DNA of 64,000 nucleotides, taken from assembly GCF_000428525.1 (NCBI RefSeq), contig NZ_AUAC01000002.1:620001-684000 (forward strand), written 5' to 3'. The position numbers and the translations under genes were made by a program. Below the pieces are notes generated by a model. It was not told the DNA's origin and searched no databases. It saw only the letters and a list, made by a program, of their open reading frames with translations. Shown piece by piece: positions 34,767 to 42,097 of the stretch. Each line of letters begins with the position of its first letter. Position 1 is the stretch's first letter. Source of the stretch: Hellea balneolensis DSM 19091. Its GTDB lineage: Bacteria; Pseudomonadota; Alphaproteobacteria; Caulobacterales; Maricaulaceae.

Positions 34767-35411
34767 CTACTTAACAACCAAGTGATGCTTCCAGCCATTC
34801 TTAGTCAGCACCAAATCTTCACTGCCTTCTAATGTGTTATTCGCACTGGCTTTTAAAGAAGGACTATCTGCCCATGGAGCAATATCGACAAGTTTGTATG
34901 TAAACTTCACATTGGATGCTTTCACTCCGGATACAGCCACTGGTTCTGTAAAATTAAGCACATCAACGATTTGCTTAGTTCCATAACACAACTGTGGAAT
35001 ACCAGCTTGAACATTGCCTGCATCAAGTTCTGCGGGTCTAACATATTGAGCACCCATAGCCGAAAACGTATAGCCCACGTAATCAACAGCATTTGTGCTG
35101 CCAGGATTAAGAGTGCTTTTCTCTGACTTCTGAAACCTCGTAACCTCAAGCACACCCAATTTTTCAAGTACTTCAAATCGTTCGCGGTCTTTCGCCGTCC
35201 AGTCCCTTCCTTCAGCATGGAAGACTCCAACATATCCCTCATCATCCACACCCGTGCCAACGCCAGAACATTCTTTCATTTTAGAAAAATGAGCATTAAG
35301 CGCCTTTTTAAAATTTTCCTCACTAGCAATTTGAGATGTCTTGGCGCATGCGGACAGCATCATCGCTACTCCTAAAATAAGAAAAGTAGTGTTCCCTGAT
35401 GGTAGTTTCAT
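34767..35411 (-). CDS. Lipoprotein downstream of the relaxase gene
   Basis: 214 residues from the ATG at 35411, which follows a strong CAGGAGGA ribosome site; the longer frame to 35465 would run into the relaxase gene. Lipoprotein signal with lipobox LSAC. The mature part ('ENFKKALNAHFSKMKECSGVG...RERFEVLEKLGVLEVTRFQ...') resembles no named family I know, though the spacing suggests two alpha/beta subdomains. It lies 15 bp after relaxase, so it may be co-transcribed and could serve in entry exclusion or mating-pair stability. Confidence 0.65.
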   Translation of the reverse strand: MKLPSGNTTFLILGVAMMLSACAKTSQIASEENFKKALNAHFSKMKECSGVGTGVDDEGYVGVFHAEGRDWTAKDRERFEVLEKLGVLEVTRFQKSEKSTLNPGSTNAVDYVGYTFSAMGAQYVRPAELDAGNVQAGIPQLCYGTKQIVDVLNFTEPVAVSGVKASNVKFTYKLVDIAPWADSPSLKASANNTLEGSEDLVLTKNGWKHHLVVK

Positions 35412-35425
35412 AGTCCGTCCTCCTG

Positions 35426-37339
35426 TTAAGTAATGCTCCGCCCAATGCCCTTGGTCAGTGTCCAAGAGATTGTCTGACCTTTGATAACGCCAGATATGGA
35501 TTTACCTAAATTACGGTCCATCGTTTCGCGCCACGGCACCAGTGAAAATTCTTTAGACTTTTCAACCACGGCATATTTACCGCTCGGCCTCTGAATCGCC
35601 TCTCGATATGTGCCGGAGATACGGCCTTGTTGCGGCGCAGGATTATACGCTTTACCCAACTCGGAACTCAGCTTATCACCGAGCGTATCGAGATCAATTT
35701 TCTCCAACGATTTAAGCGTTGCATCCGTCACAACACCGTCTTTGCTAAGCAGCTTTTCAGTCATCAAAAACTGCCGCCGCTGAACCTTCACCGCTTCAAC
35801 CTCTTCGGCAAATCCATGGGCCGTATGCGAGGCGCCCGACATCAGCTCACTATCGAGCCAGGTCTTACCGACAGCTCTTGGTAAATCTTCAAGAGCCATA
35901 TGTGAGAGAATATCGAGCTTTACGGGGTTGCCGAAGCCATTCGCTTTTTCATAAGCACTGGCGCGCCGCAGATAATCTTTCGGTATCTGCCATGAGCCGT
36001 CTTTATTGCGCTCGGCATGACCTTTACGGCGCATAGCTTCAAGCCGCCTCACATGGGCTTTTATGAACTCCTCGCGCGCGGAAGGGTCGCTCATTTCATG
36101 ATGGGATGGGCTGTAAATACCGCCGCGTCTTGAGGCAATGTCTACAATCGTATGATCTGATTGTTTAGGTGCATAGCTTTGCGGTCCCACTTTAACAATC
36201 ATGCCCGGCTTAATATCGGCTATGTTAGCCGCGCGCCCCGTCTCCACAAATACGGCTTCACCCGACATCGTATCAACGACGAGATAAGAGCGGTCATTCA
36301 CATCATCCAAGATCCCTTTACTGACAACTCTCCCAGTGATGGGCTTGGCGCGATCACTCTGCGCGTCATATATCGGCTCATTGATGATATGCCGCTCAAG
36401 CTTAGCTGCGCTCAATGAACTGTGATAGGCTTTGAGAATATCGCCGCGCTCTCCAAGCCGCCTCAAGGTGCGCTCATACCCCTCCTCTAAGCGCCATTTT
36501 CCAAAGCCTATTTTCTCTGCAAGTCCCATACGGCTTAGCTGTTTGACACGCCATGTTTGTAGACGCTGCGCCCAGTCTGTTCCGTCCAAAGGAATCTTGG
36601 ATAAATCAACGATACTGTTAACGGCGCGCTCGCTCAAATCTCTATCGAGGGTCGTAAAGCGATCTTGCCTCACTTGCAGGGCAAGTTTCTTGGCAATATC
36701 AATTTGGTTGAGCGGGCCAAGTTCACGCGTAGCAATGTCCTCCGCGACATCACGCATCCCGTAAGAAATATACTCACGCGGAATGATAAGTGTTTTGCCA
36801 TTACATTTGACGCCGCGAATGACAATATGCGTGTGCGGATTTGCCGTGTCATAATGATTGGCGGCCACCCAATCTAGCTTTGTACCTAAGTCACGTTCCA
36901 TTTGGCGCATGATGCCCCGCGTATAGCTCGTCAGGCTCTCAAATTCTTTTCCGTCTTCTGGCGATACAATAATCCGAAATTGATGACGGTCATCTTTACC
37001 GCGCTGCTGAAATTCATCGGCATCTGCAAAGACATCATCACGGCTAAAAAGCGACCCCTCATCACCTTCGCGCGCGGCGCTATCACGCTGAATATAATCG
37101 AGGTGCAATTTTTGGGTTGCGTAGCCCTGTTTGCCCATCTTCACGAGATTGACTTTTACAATCACGCGGCGGGAAAAATATTGCTCAGCGGCCGCGCTTG
37201 TTTTTCGGGTACGCCCCGATGAGCGTGCGCTTCGCATCGCCGCCTGCCTCACCTGGCCCGCAAAACTCACAAACTTACCCGTTCCATTAGGCGCATAAAT
37301 ACGTCCTAGCTTTATATGGAAGGGGTTCTCCGTGCTCAC
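35426..37339 (-). CDS. VirD2-like relaxase with DUF3363 domain
   Basis: 637-residue conjugative relaxase of the MOB-P type. The N-terminal catalytic domain has 'KLHLDYIQRDSA' (candidate nucleophile Tyr), 'HQFRIIVSPEDG' and the metal-binding His motif 'NHYDTANPHTHIVIRG' (about residues 161-176). The C-terminal half ('RRLEAMRRKGHAERNKDGSWQIPKDYLRRA') matches DUF3363. It nicks the origin of transfer and pilots the DNA through TraG and the Trb channel. The origin of transfer is expected nearby, most likely upstream at 37340-37529. Confidence 0.94.
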   Translation of the reverse strand: MSTENPFHIKLGRIYAPNGTGKFVSFAGQVRQAAMRSARSSGRTRKTSAAAEQYFSRRVIVKVNLVKMGKQGYATQKLHLDYIQRDSAAREGDEGSLFSRDDVFADADEFQQRGKDDRHQFRIIVSPEDGKEFESLTSYTRGIMRQMERDLGTKLDWVAANHYDTANPHTHIVIRGVKCNGKTLIIPREYISYGMRDVAEDIATRELGPLNQIDIAKKLALQVRQDRFTTLDRDLSERAVNSIVDLSKIPLDGTDWAQRLQTWRVKQLSRMGLAEKIGFGKWRLEEGYERTLRRLGERGDILKAYHSSLSAAKLERHIINEPIYDAQSDRAKPITGRVVSKGILDDVNDRSYLVVDTMSGEAVFVETGRAANIADIKPGMIVKVGPQSYAPKQSDHTIVDIASRRGGIYSPSHHEMSDPSAREEFIKAHVRRLEAMRRKGHAERNKDGSWQIPKDYLRRASAYEKANGFGNPVKLDILSHMALEDLPRAVGKTWLDSELMSGASHTAHGFAEEVEAVKVQRRQFLMTEKLLSKDGVVTDATLKSLEKIDLDTLGDKLSSELGKAYNPAPQQGRISGTYREAIQRPSGKYAVVEKSKEFSLVPWRETMDRNLGKSISGVIKGQTISWTLTKGIGRSIT

Positions 37340-37529
37340 GGCATCGCCCTACAGCTATAACAGGCAAAAACACCTAAAATGGGCTTTGTCCCGGCCTTAA
37401 CCCACGCTGCTATGGGCAATAGCGCATATTCCGCGTCCCACTTGCTGCGGGCTACGTCCCGCAAAAGCAGATGTGCAGACAATGGCTTAGGCCATGATGG
37501 GCCGGGCCCTTTATCTTGTCCTAAGAAAA
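37340..37529. other. Candidate origin of transfer between relaxase and traF
   Basis: The only non-coding gap of the relaxase operon, 190 bp. It holds a stem TGCGGG/CCCGCA (37446-37463), a GGGCCGGGCCC palindrome near 37500 and the sequence TTATCTTGTCC at 37511-37521. This resembles, but does not match exactly, the YATCCTG nick consensus of IncP/VirD2-type relaxases. Location upstream of the relaxase gene is usual for the origin in related ICEs. Inference only. Confidence 0.35.
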
Positions 37530-38084
37530 TCACCCCTCAAACCCCATAAAACCTACATTTTTCGACATTTTCTTTTTTTTAGATTTTCCCAGATATTCCA
37601 CCTGACCAAGAATATCCGTAAGTTTCACAGGACCAAAATATCGGCTATCAAATCCTGCCTGCACATCAGGGCTGGCGATAAAATATTCATCCGATTTCAG
37701 AAAAATACAGCCCGATAGCGCCGGCATTTCGCGCCCCGAATGGTCCCGACCGAGTACGGGAATAACGGCACCATTCGGGACGCGAACGCCCGATTTATGA
37801 TAACAAACTTCATCTCCTGATACGGCCATAACCGGTTTAATCAGGGGGTAATCATAGGGTAAATAGCCCCGTTCATCCGCCATTTTTCGGGCCCATTCAG
37901 GCGCATAAGCGGCGACCTGCGCGCCTAATGTCGGGGGCACATCTGTGTTTAATTTGTAAAATCCAATCGGAGCCGAGGGGCTAGGATTATATAAAATGAG
38001 CGGCTTAGGCGGAAAGGCAATCTCTGCGCTCGTCGCAATAACCGCCATTGTTATTACGCCTGCAATGATGAATTTACCGAGCAT
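37530..38084 (-). CDS. traF: TraF-type conjugative signal peptidase (S26 family)
   Basis: 184-residue inner-membrane serine protease from the ATG at 38084 (AGAGG precedes it; a longer frame adds residues overlapping DUF2840). After one membrane segment comes 'LYNPSPSAPIGFY', with the nucleophilic Ser, and 'LIKPVMAVSGDEVC', with the general-base Lys; 'DSRYFGPV' matches box E. In RP4, TraF trims and cyclises the TrbC pilin. It overlaps the DUF2840 gene by 11 bases. Confidence 0.92.
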   Translation of the reverse strand: MLGKFIIAGVITMAVIATSAEIAFPPKPLILYNPSPSAPIGFYKLNTDVPPTLGAQVAAYAPEWARKMADERGYLPYDYPLIKPVMAVSGDEVCYHKSGVRVPNGAVIPVLGRDHSGREMPALSGCIFLKSDEYFIASPDVQAGFDSRYFGPVKLTDILGQVEYLGKSKKKKMSKNVGFMGFEG

Positions 38085-38529
38085 GAGACAACGCCTCTTT
38101 TCTGTAATGTCGAGGCAATTCGTGAACGGGTTTACGCAATAGCAGGCTTGTGTGCACGGCCTGCCAATAACTCTCTGGCACGCCGATAAGCCCATTTTTA
38201 GATTGCGCCTTTATATCATCCATGACGGCCAATCCGCGTTTCATAGGATCACGGCCACTGACAGAGACCAGAAGTTTCACGGCGGGGGATATCCCCCTCA
38301 CCTGTGTCATTAATCCTTCAGTGCCTGATTTAACGACATAGAGTTTCCAATCTATCGTCCCGAAATTATTAGCACGCCAACGGATATATCCAAAAATACT
38401 TTGAGGTTTAAAGACCGCCAGACGCCGAAATCTATCAAGTTTTATAATCTCAACAGGATCCCCAAAAAGGAGACGATGATTTATGATATCCTTCACAAAG
38501 TGAATTTGAACATGGGTTATCATGTTCAA
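38074..38529 (-). CDS. DUF2840 family protein
   Basis: 151-residue protein whose core 'FKPQSIFGYIRWRANNFGTIDWKLYVVKSG...GRDPMKRGLAVMDDI' matches DUF2840, a family found almost only next to traF and relaxase genes in conjugative elements. No catalytic motif is evident. Overlaps of 4 bases with the upstream helix-turn-helix gene and 11 with traF indicate coupled expression. A role in relaxosome formation or pilin processing is possible but unproven. Confidence 0.83.
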   Translation of the reverse strand: MNMITHVQIHFVKDIINHRLLFGDPVEIIKLDRFRRLAVFKPQSIFGYIRWRANNFGTIDWKLYVVKSGTEGLMTQVRGISPAVKLLVSVSGRDPMKRGLAVMDDIKAQSKNGLIGVPESYWQAVHTSLLLRKPVHELPRHYRKEALSHAR

Positions 38530-38759
38530 ATCTCTTCAACTTGTTTTGATGACCAATCATAAAGGTCATCTTCATGATAACAAATTTTACCGCCATGCCG
38601 CCGAAACGTAGGGCCTATTCCCGCGATACGATATTTCTCTAAAGTCTTCGGGCATAGGCGTAAATATCGCGCGGCTTCTTTGGGGAGATAGAACGGACTT
38701 TTCTTCGTCGGCAACAAGATAACACGTTTATTACCATGTCCTTCTATCTGCGTTTCCAT
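38526..38759 (-). CDS. Small helix-turn-helix protein (AlpA/MerR-like)
   Basis: 77 residues from the ATG at 38759, preceded by GCGAGGT; two codons more if 38765 is used. 'FYLPKEAARYLRLCPKTLEKYRIAGIGPTFRRHGGKICYHEDDLYDW' is a clear HTH_17/excisionase-like fold. Proteins of this type regularly precede DUF2840-traF-relaxase in alphaproteobacterial elements and are likely to regulate this operon. Confidence 0.82.
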   Translation of the reverse strand: METQIEGHGNKRVILLPTKKSPFYLPKEAARYLRLCPKTLEKYRIAGIGPTFRRHGGKICYHEDDLYDWSSKQVEEI

Positions 38760-38917
38760 GACCATACCTCGCCCACTAAATACATGCTGGCCCGTCCTTT
38801 AGCGCGTGTTCCAACATTTCGAATCATGTGCATATTTAAGGTGGATTGAGAAGGCTAATTTAGGAATTTTTTATTTACTCTTAATTTTACCTGCCCATTT
38901 TGGAGGACTTTTAATGA

Positions 38918-39727
38918 TTATTGTTTATCTAAAATCTCCAAATAATCCCCATAAATATAGGCTTTTGCGCGCTTCAAAGCATTTTTGGCGTGATGGTCAT
39001 AATCCTTGAAATCATCCGTATTTTTGACGACTAATTCGGCTTCAAAAAAGGCCGAAACTATGGTCGATAATGCCCCGCCGCTTTCCTGAATATCATAAGC
39101 AATCATCGCTTTTTGATGACTGGCTAATCTGGCAGGCACATGAAGTTTTGAATCAAGGGGGATAGAGCCGTCATAAATACCGTAAATTTGCCCCTGTGTT
39201 TTGAGCCTTTTTTGGTAGTCTCCAACCCGATTATTTTCAAAACCGATATAGGCATTTGGGTCAATTTCGGGCAGTCCATCACACTGCATTTGAAACCAAA
39301 AATTCTTGCCTAGTAGCCGTATATGATAGGTGCCATTGGCATCTAAAAAATGCGTTTGACGGGCCGGAAATTTCGAAAGCTGGATAGGTTTATCGCGGCG
39401 GTCTATTTCATGACGCGGCAAGACATGAAAGCGCACAGCAGATTTCATCGCGTCTGGGTGCCACATGGCCTGCCCTAATCCCGCATCGAGTTCAGGGTCA
39501 GCCGGAAATAACAGCCCCGCTTTTTTAGCTGTGGGATAACCTTGAGACGCAATAATAAGCGGCGTCTCATTCTCAATAAACCGCGTCTCTAATCCCTTAT
39601 TTTTGAGGGATTTATAGTAGCTCATATAGTCAGGATTACGCCGCAGCACCTCCCACGTCCAAGACGCATAAGACAGCCATTCGGTCGTGTTATTTATATA
39701 TTGAGCGCCCATAGTTATAATTACCAT
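38918..39727 (-). CDS. DUF6499/DUF2285-type transcriptional regulator-like protein
   Basis: About 270 residues. The N-terminal 'WLSYASWTWEVLRRNPDYMSYYKSL' matches the DUF6499 motif and the C-terminal region ('LHVPARLASHQKAMIAYDIQ...KNALKRAKAYIYGDYLEIL') resembles DUF2285, which often follow each other in ICEs as regulators. The start is uncertain: ATGs at 39727 and 39712 and a TTG at 39745 are possible, with no clear ribosome site. In related elements DUF2285 proteins control conjugation together with antiactivator systems; here the exact role is unknown. Confidence 0.7.
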   Translation of the reverse strand: MVIITMGAQYINNTTEWLSYASWTWEVLRRNPDYMSYYKSLKNKGLETRFIENETPLIIASQGYPTAKKAGLLFPADPELDAGLGQAMWHPDAMKSAVRFHVLPRHEIDRRDKPIQLSKFPARQTHFLDANGTYHIRLLGKNFWFQMQCDGLPEIDPNAYIGFENNRVGDYQKRLKTQGQIYGIYDGSIPLDSKLHVPARLASHQKAMIAYDIQESGGALSTIVSAFFEAELVVKNTDDFKDYDHHAKNALKRAKAYIYGDYLEILDKQ

Positions 39728-39781
39728 ATTATTGGTAGTGTTCAAAGAAATAATGCATCTAAAAATTGAGAAAACGACATG

Positions 39782-39816
39782 AAAAAACCCGCTTCATCTT
39801 GATAATGAAACGGGTT
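39782..39816 (-). terminator. Intrinsic terminator after DUF736 copy 2
   Basis: On the minus strand AACCCGTTTCAT and ATGAAGCGGGTT form a 12-bp stem with one mismatch, followed by a T run. Nearly the same hairpin appears in inverted orientation after the degraded copy at about 40825-40855, so it was duplicated together with the gene. Confidence 0.8.
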
Positions 39817-39834
39817 AGTCTGGGGTGTTTTGGC

Positions 39835-40161
39835 CTAGCTACGCGGGTTCCAAATCAAGGCGTGAGTTTTATCTTTTGCGCCTTTGCGTTGGCCGAGATT
39901 GGCATAGACTTTACGCGCCGAGATATTGGGGTGTTCGAACGTTGTGGAAATATATTTTTTTCCTGACGTTTCGCCCGTCATATTCCAGGCCGCGCCTACT
40001 TCGCCCATTGTATCACCGAAGATGATGAAATCAGGCTCTTGGGATTTGGCTTTGCGGGTTTCATTTTGAACCATGCGGATGCGCTCATTCACACCCATAG
40101 CCAGAATGCCCTCATAGTTACCGTCTTCGAGTAGCTTTACGTTTCCAATAGATTTTGACAT
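39835..40161 (-). CDS. DUF736 family protein, copy 2 (intact)
   Basis: 108 residues: 'MSKSIGNVKLLEDGNYEGILAMGVNERIRMVQNE' and 'EVGAAWNMTGETSGKKYISTTFEHPNISARKVYANLGQRKGAKDKTHALIWNPRS' match DUF736. It is only distantly related to copy 1 at 19743. It has its own leader and terminator and is probably a single-gene unit. GAGAC precedes its ATG. Function unknown. Confidence 0.85.
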   Translation of the reverse strand: MSKSIGNVKLLEDGNYEGILAMGVNERIRMVQNETRKAKSQEPDFIIFGDTMGEVGAAWNMTGETSGKKYISTTFEHPNISARKVYANLGQRKGAKDKTHALIWNPRS

Positions 40162-40459
40162 TGGTAGTCTCCATGTTGTTGTCGCAAAGGGCCAATCCCC
40201 TTGCTGACACCCAGTGAAAAGCAGGCAGATTGAGAGCCATCACGCCTTCGAAAAACCCAACATAATGCAGGCCAAATGCCTTAGGCATTTGCACCCGTAA
40301 AAGGCGCTAATTTGTATCGCGATGAATGGCCGTAAGGCCAAAGGAAATTAGTGTCTTTGGAGCGGTTTAAGGCTCTCTAGCTGTCGGCTCACGTCCAAGG
40401 GGGCAGAAAGGGTATTGGGTCTTTGTGCCAACAATATGGTTTCTAAGACGCCTTACCCC

Positions 40460-40798
40460 ATGATCAAAACCTGTTGGAAACGTAAAGCCCTCGAAGGCGA
40501 TTACTCTGAGGGTGTTCACCGCTATGGGTTTGAATGCGCGTATCTTGCTTGGCTTCTAATTGAATCCCGCAAAGCCAAAACCCAAGAGCTTGATGGAAAC
40601 CTCTTTGGTGATGCAATGGGCGAAGTAGGTGCGGCCTGGAATATGACGGGCGGAAGGTCAGGGAAAAAATATACTTCCGCAATGTTCGACATCTCAATAT
40701 TTCGGCGCGTAAAGTCTATTCGTCTGTGGGCCAATCTCGGCCAATGCAAAGACGTGAAAGATAAGACTCACGCCTTGATTTGGAGCCCGCGTAGCTAG
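40460..40798 (+). pseudogene. Degenerate inverted copy of the DUF736 gene
   Basis: The plus-strand frame from the ATG at 40460 reads 'ALEGDYSEGVHRYG...' and then 'RKAKTQELDGNLFGDAMGEVGAAWNMTGGRSGKKY...VKDKTHALIWSPRS', clearly homologous to copy 2 but with a scrambled N-terminal third and altered central part caused by compensating indels. The frame stays open, so a diverged protein could still be made. I call it a pseudogene because conserved N-terminal residues are lost. Confidence 0.75.
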
Positions 40799-40958
40799 GC
40801 CAAACCACCCCGAACTGACCCGTTTCATTGTCAAGATGACGCGGGTTTATTCAGGTCGCTCCTATTGCTCTGGCCGCGAATCTTACCTTTGGTGACGCTT
40901 TTGCCGCAGTCTTCACAGCCCTGTGACTATGGCGCGTGAAATGACAGTTTAGGAATAT

Positions 40959-41072
40959 ATGCCCGCGCCCTCTAAGTATCTCAATATCAGCGCCCGTGAA
41001 GCCCTTGCCATTCAAAGCAAACGTAAGGGTGTGGAAGAAAGATATTTTCCGATTTATGCCCCATCCTGCTAG
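40959..41072 (+). pseudogene. Third DUF736 fragment (C-terminal end)
   Basis: The 37-codon frame 'MPAPSKYLNISAREALAIQSKRKGVEERYFPIYAPSC' aligns with the C-terminal 'HPNISARKVYANLGQRKGAKDKTHALIWNPRS' of copy 2. A terminator-like AAAACCCGCC...GGCGAGTTTT hairpin follows at about 41075-41125, as in the other copies. It is therefore the decayed end of a further duplicate. Confidence 0.55.
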
Positions 41073-41174
41073 GTAAAACCCGCCAGACAGACCTACTTAA
41101 TCGTCAAGGATAGGCGAGTTTTCAGAGCCCATTCACATTATCCATGACAACTAAGTTTAGAAGAAGGACACGCC

Positions 41175-42002
41175 ATGGGTGAAAAGAAACGCAAACTAAC
41201 CAGATTAAAGGCCTTTCAACAAGATCACCCTTTCTGTTGTATTTGTGGTGGAAGTGTCGTCACACAAACAATTGAACATGCGCCTCCAAAAATTATGTTT
41301 TGGGACAAACGACGATTACAAGGAATGGAAGTCCCAGCATGTAAACGATGTAATAATAATTCAGGACCTCAAGATCAACTTGCTGCGCTCATTGCCGTTA
41401 TGCAATCACCAGTTTTCTATGATGGCTTGTCAGATGAAAGAAAACTCGATTATTTAAGTAAGTTAACTAAGGGTTGCTTGCATAATATTGATGGTTTTGA
41501 ATCATTCTTTAGTAATGGAGGAACGCAATGGGTAGAATCTAAGGGAGTTTTGCAACCCCATAGTAAATTAAAGTTTAAACCAGAACTTTTCACAGAACAT
41601 CTAAATGGTTGGGCCGTCAAACAATGTCTTGCGCATTGGTATGATAAGACGGGTAGGGTATTTTCAGGGAACGGAATTATTATTGTGAGATGGCTTACAA
41701 ATTACGAGTTATCCGACAATCCTGAACTTGAATCAGTTATTTCATTATTTCAAAATTCAGCTGAACTTATTCAGGGTTCACAAAAATCAACTGACCAATT
41801 CTTTATTCGATACCCCAATGTAAAAGATGGCGATAATATCGATGCTATATTCTGCGCATATCACGGAACAGCTTTTATTGGAGCTATGATAGACAATGCC
41901 GAAATAATAAAGAAATTAGAATTGAACCCATTAGGAAATCACGCGGCATGTTTTAAAACTTGTGCTGAGGACGGTATTTATGAGGTGCATCTTCCGCTAT
42001 AA
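41175..42002 (+). CDS. HNH-type zinc-finger nuclease-like protein (cargo)
   Basis: 275-residue cytoplasmic protein. The N-terminus has a treble-clef HNH-like core: 'CCICGG' (Cys22, Cys24 side), 'TIEHAPPKIMF' (Glu34-His35) and 'VPACKRCNN' (Cys56, Cys59, Asn60). The remaining 200 residues form an uncharacterised domain. AAGGA precedes the ATG. The gene is AT-rich compared with the surrounding transfer genes and sits between the DUF736 array and the parB operon, a place for cargo. A defence or DNA-modification role is plausible but not shown. Confidence 0.72.
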   Translation: MGEKKRKLTRLKAFQQDHPFCCICGGSVVTQTIEHAPPKIMFWDKRRLQGMEVPACKRCNNNSGPQDQLAALIAVMQSPVFYDGLSDERKLDYLSKLTKGCLHNIDGFESFFSNGGTQWVESKGVLQPHSKLKFKPELFTEHLNGWAVKQCLAHWYDKTGRVFSGNGIIIVRWLTNYELSDNPELESVISLFQNSAELIQGSQKSTDQFFIRYPNVKDGDNIDAIFCAYHGTAFIGAMIDNAEIIKKLELNPLGNHAACFKTCAEDGIYEVHLPL

Positions 42003-42097
42003 TATTCACAATAGTTGGTTCATAAGCCGCCATACTCCATAGCATGGCGGCGAATGACTGACGCGAATGGAGACAACCGCGCCAGATAGAGCCGTGT

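Larger units (their letters stand above)
39783..40860. repeat. Long imperfect inverted repeat containing DUF736 copies
   Basis: The arm 39783-40250 (intact gene, its leader and terminator) is related to the arm 40380-40860 in opposite orientation. Matching blocks include the leader region before the ATG, the gene end CCCGCGTAGCTAGGCCAAA and the terminator hairpin. By eye the arms are roughly 75-80% identical with several small indels. This is an old inverted duplication. Confidence 0.8.

Noticed and set aside
40860-41160. Possible CRISPR-like array from repeated hairpins near 40.8-41.1 kb
   Set aside because: The similar hairpins are duplicated terminators of DUF736 copies, not regularly spaced identical repeats with unique spacers.
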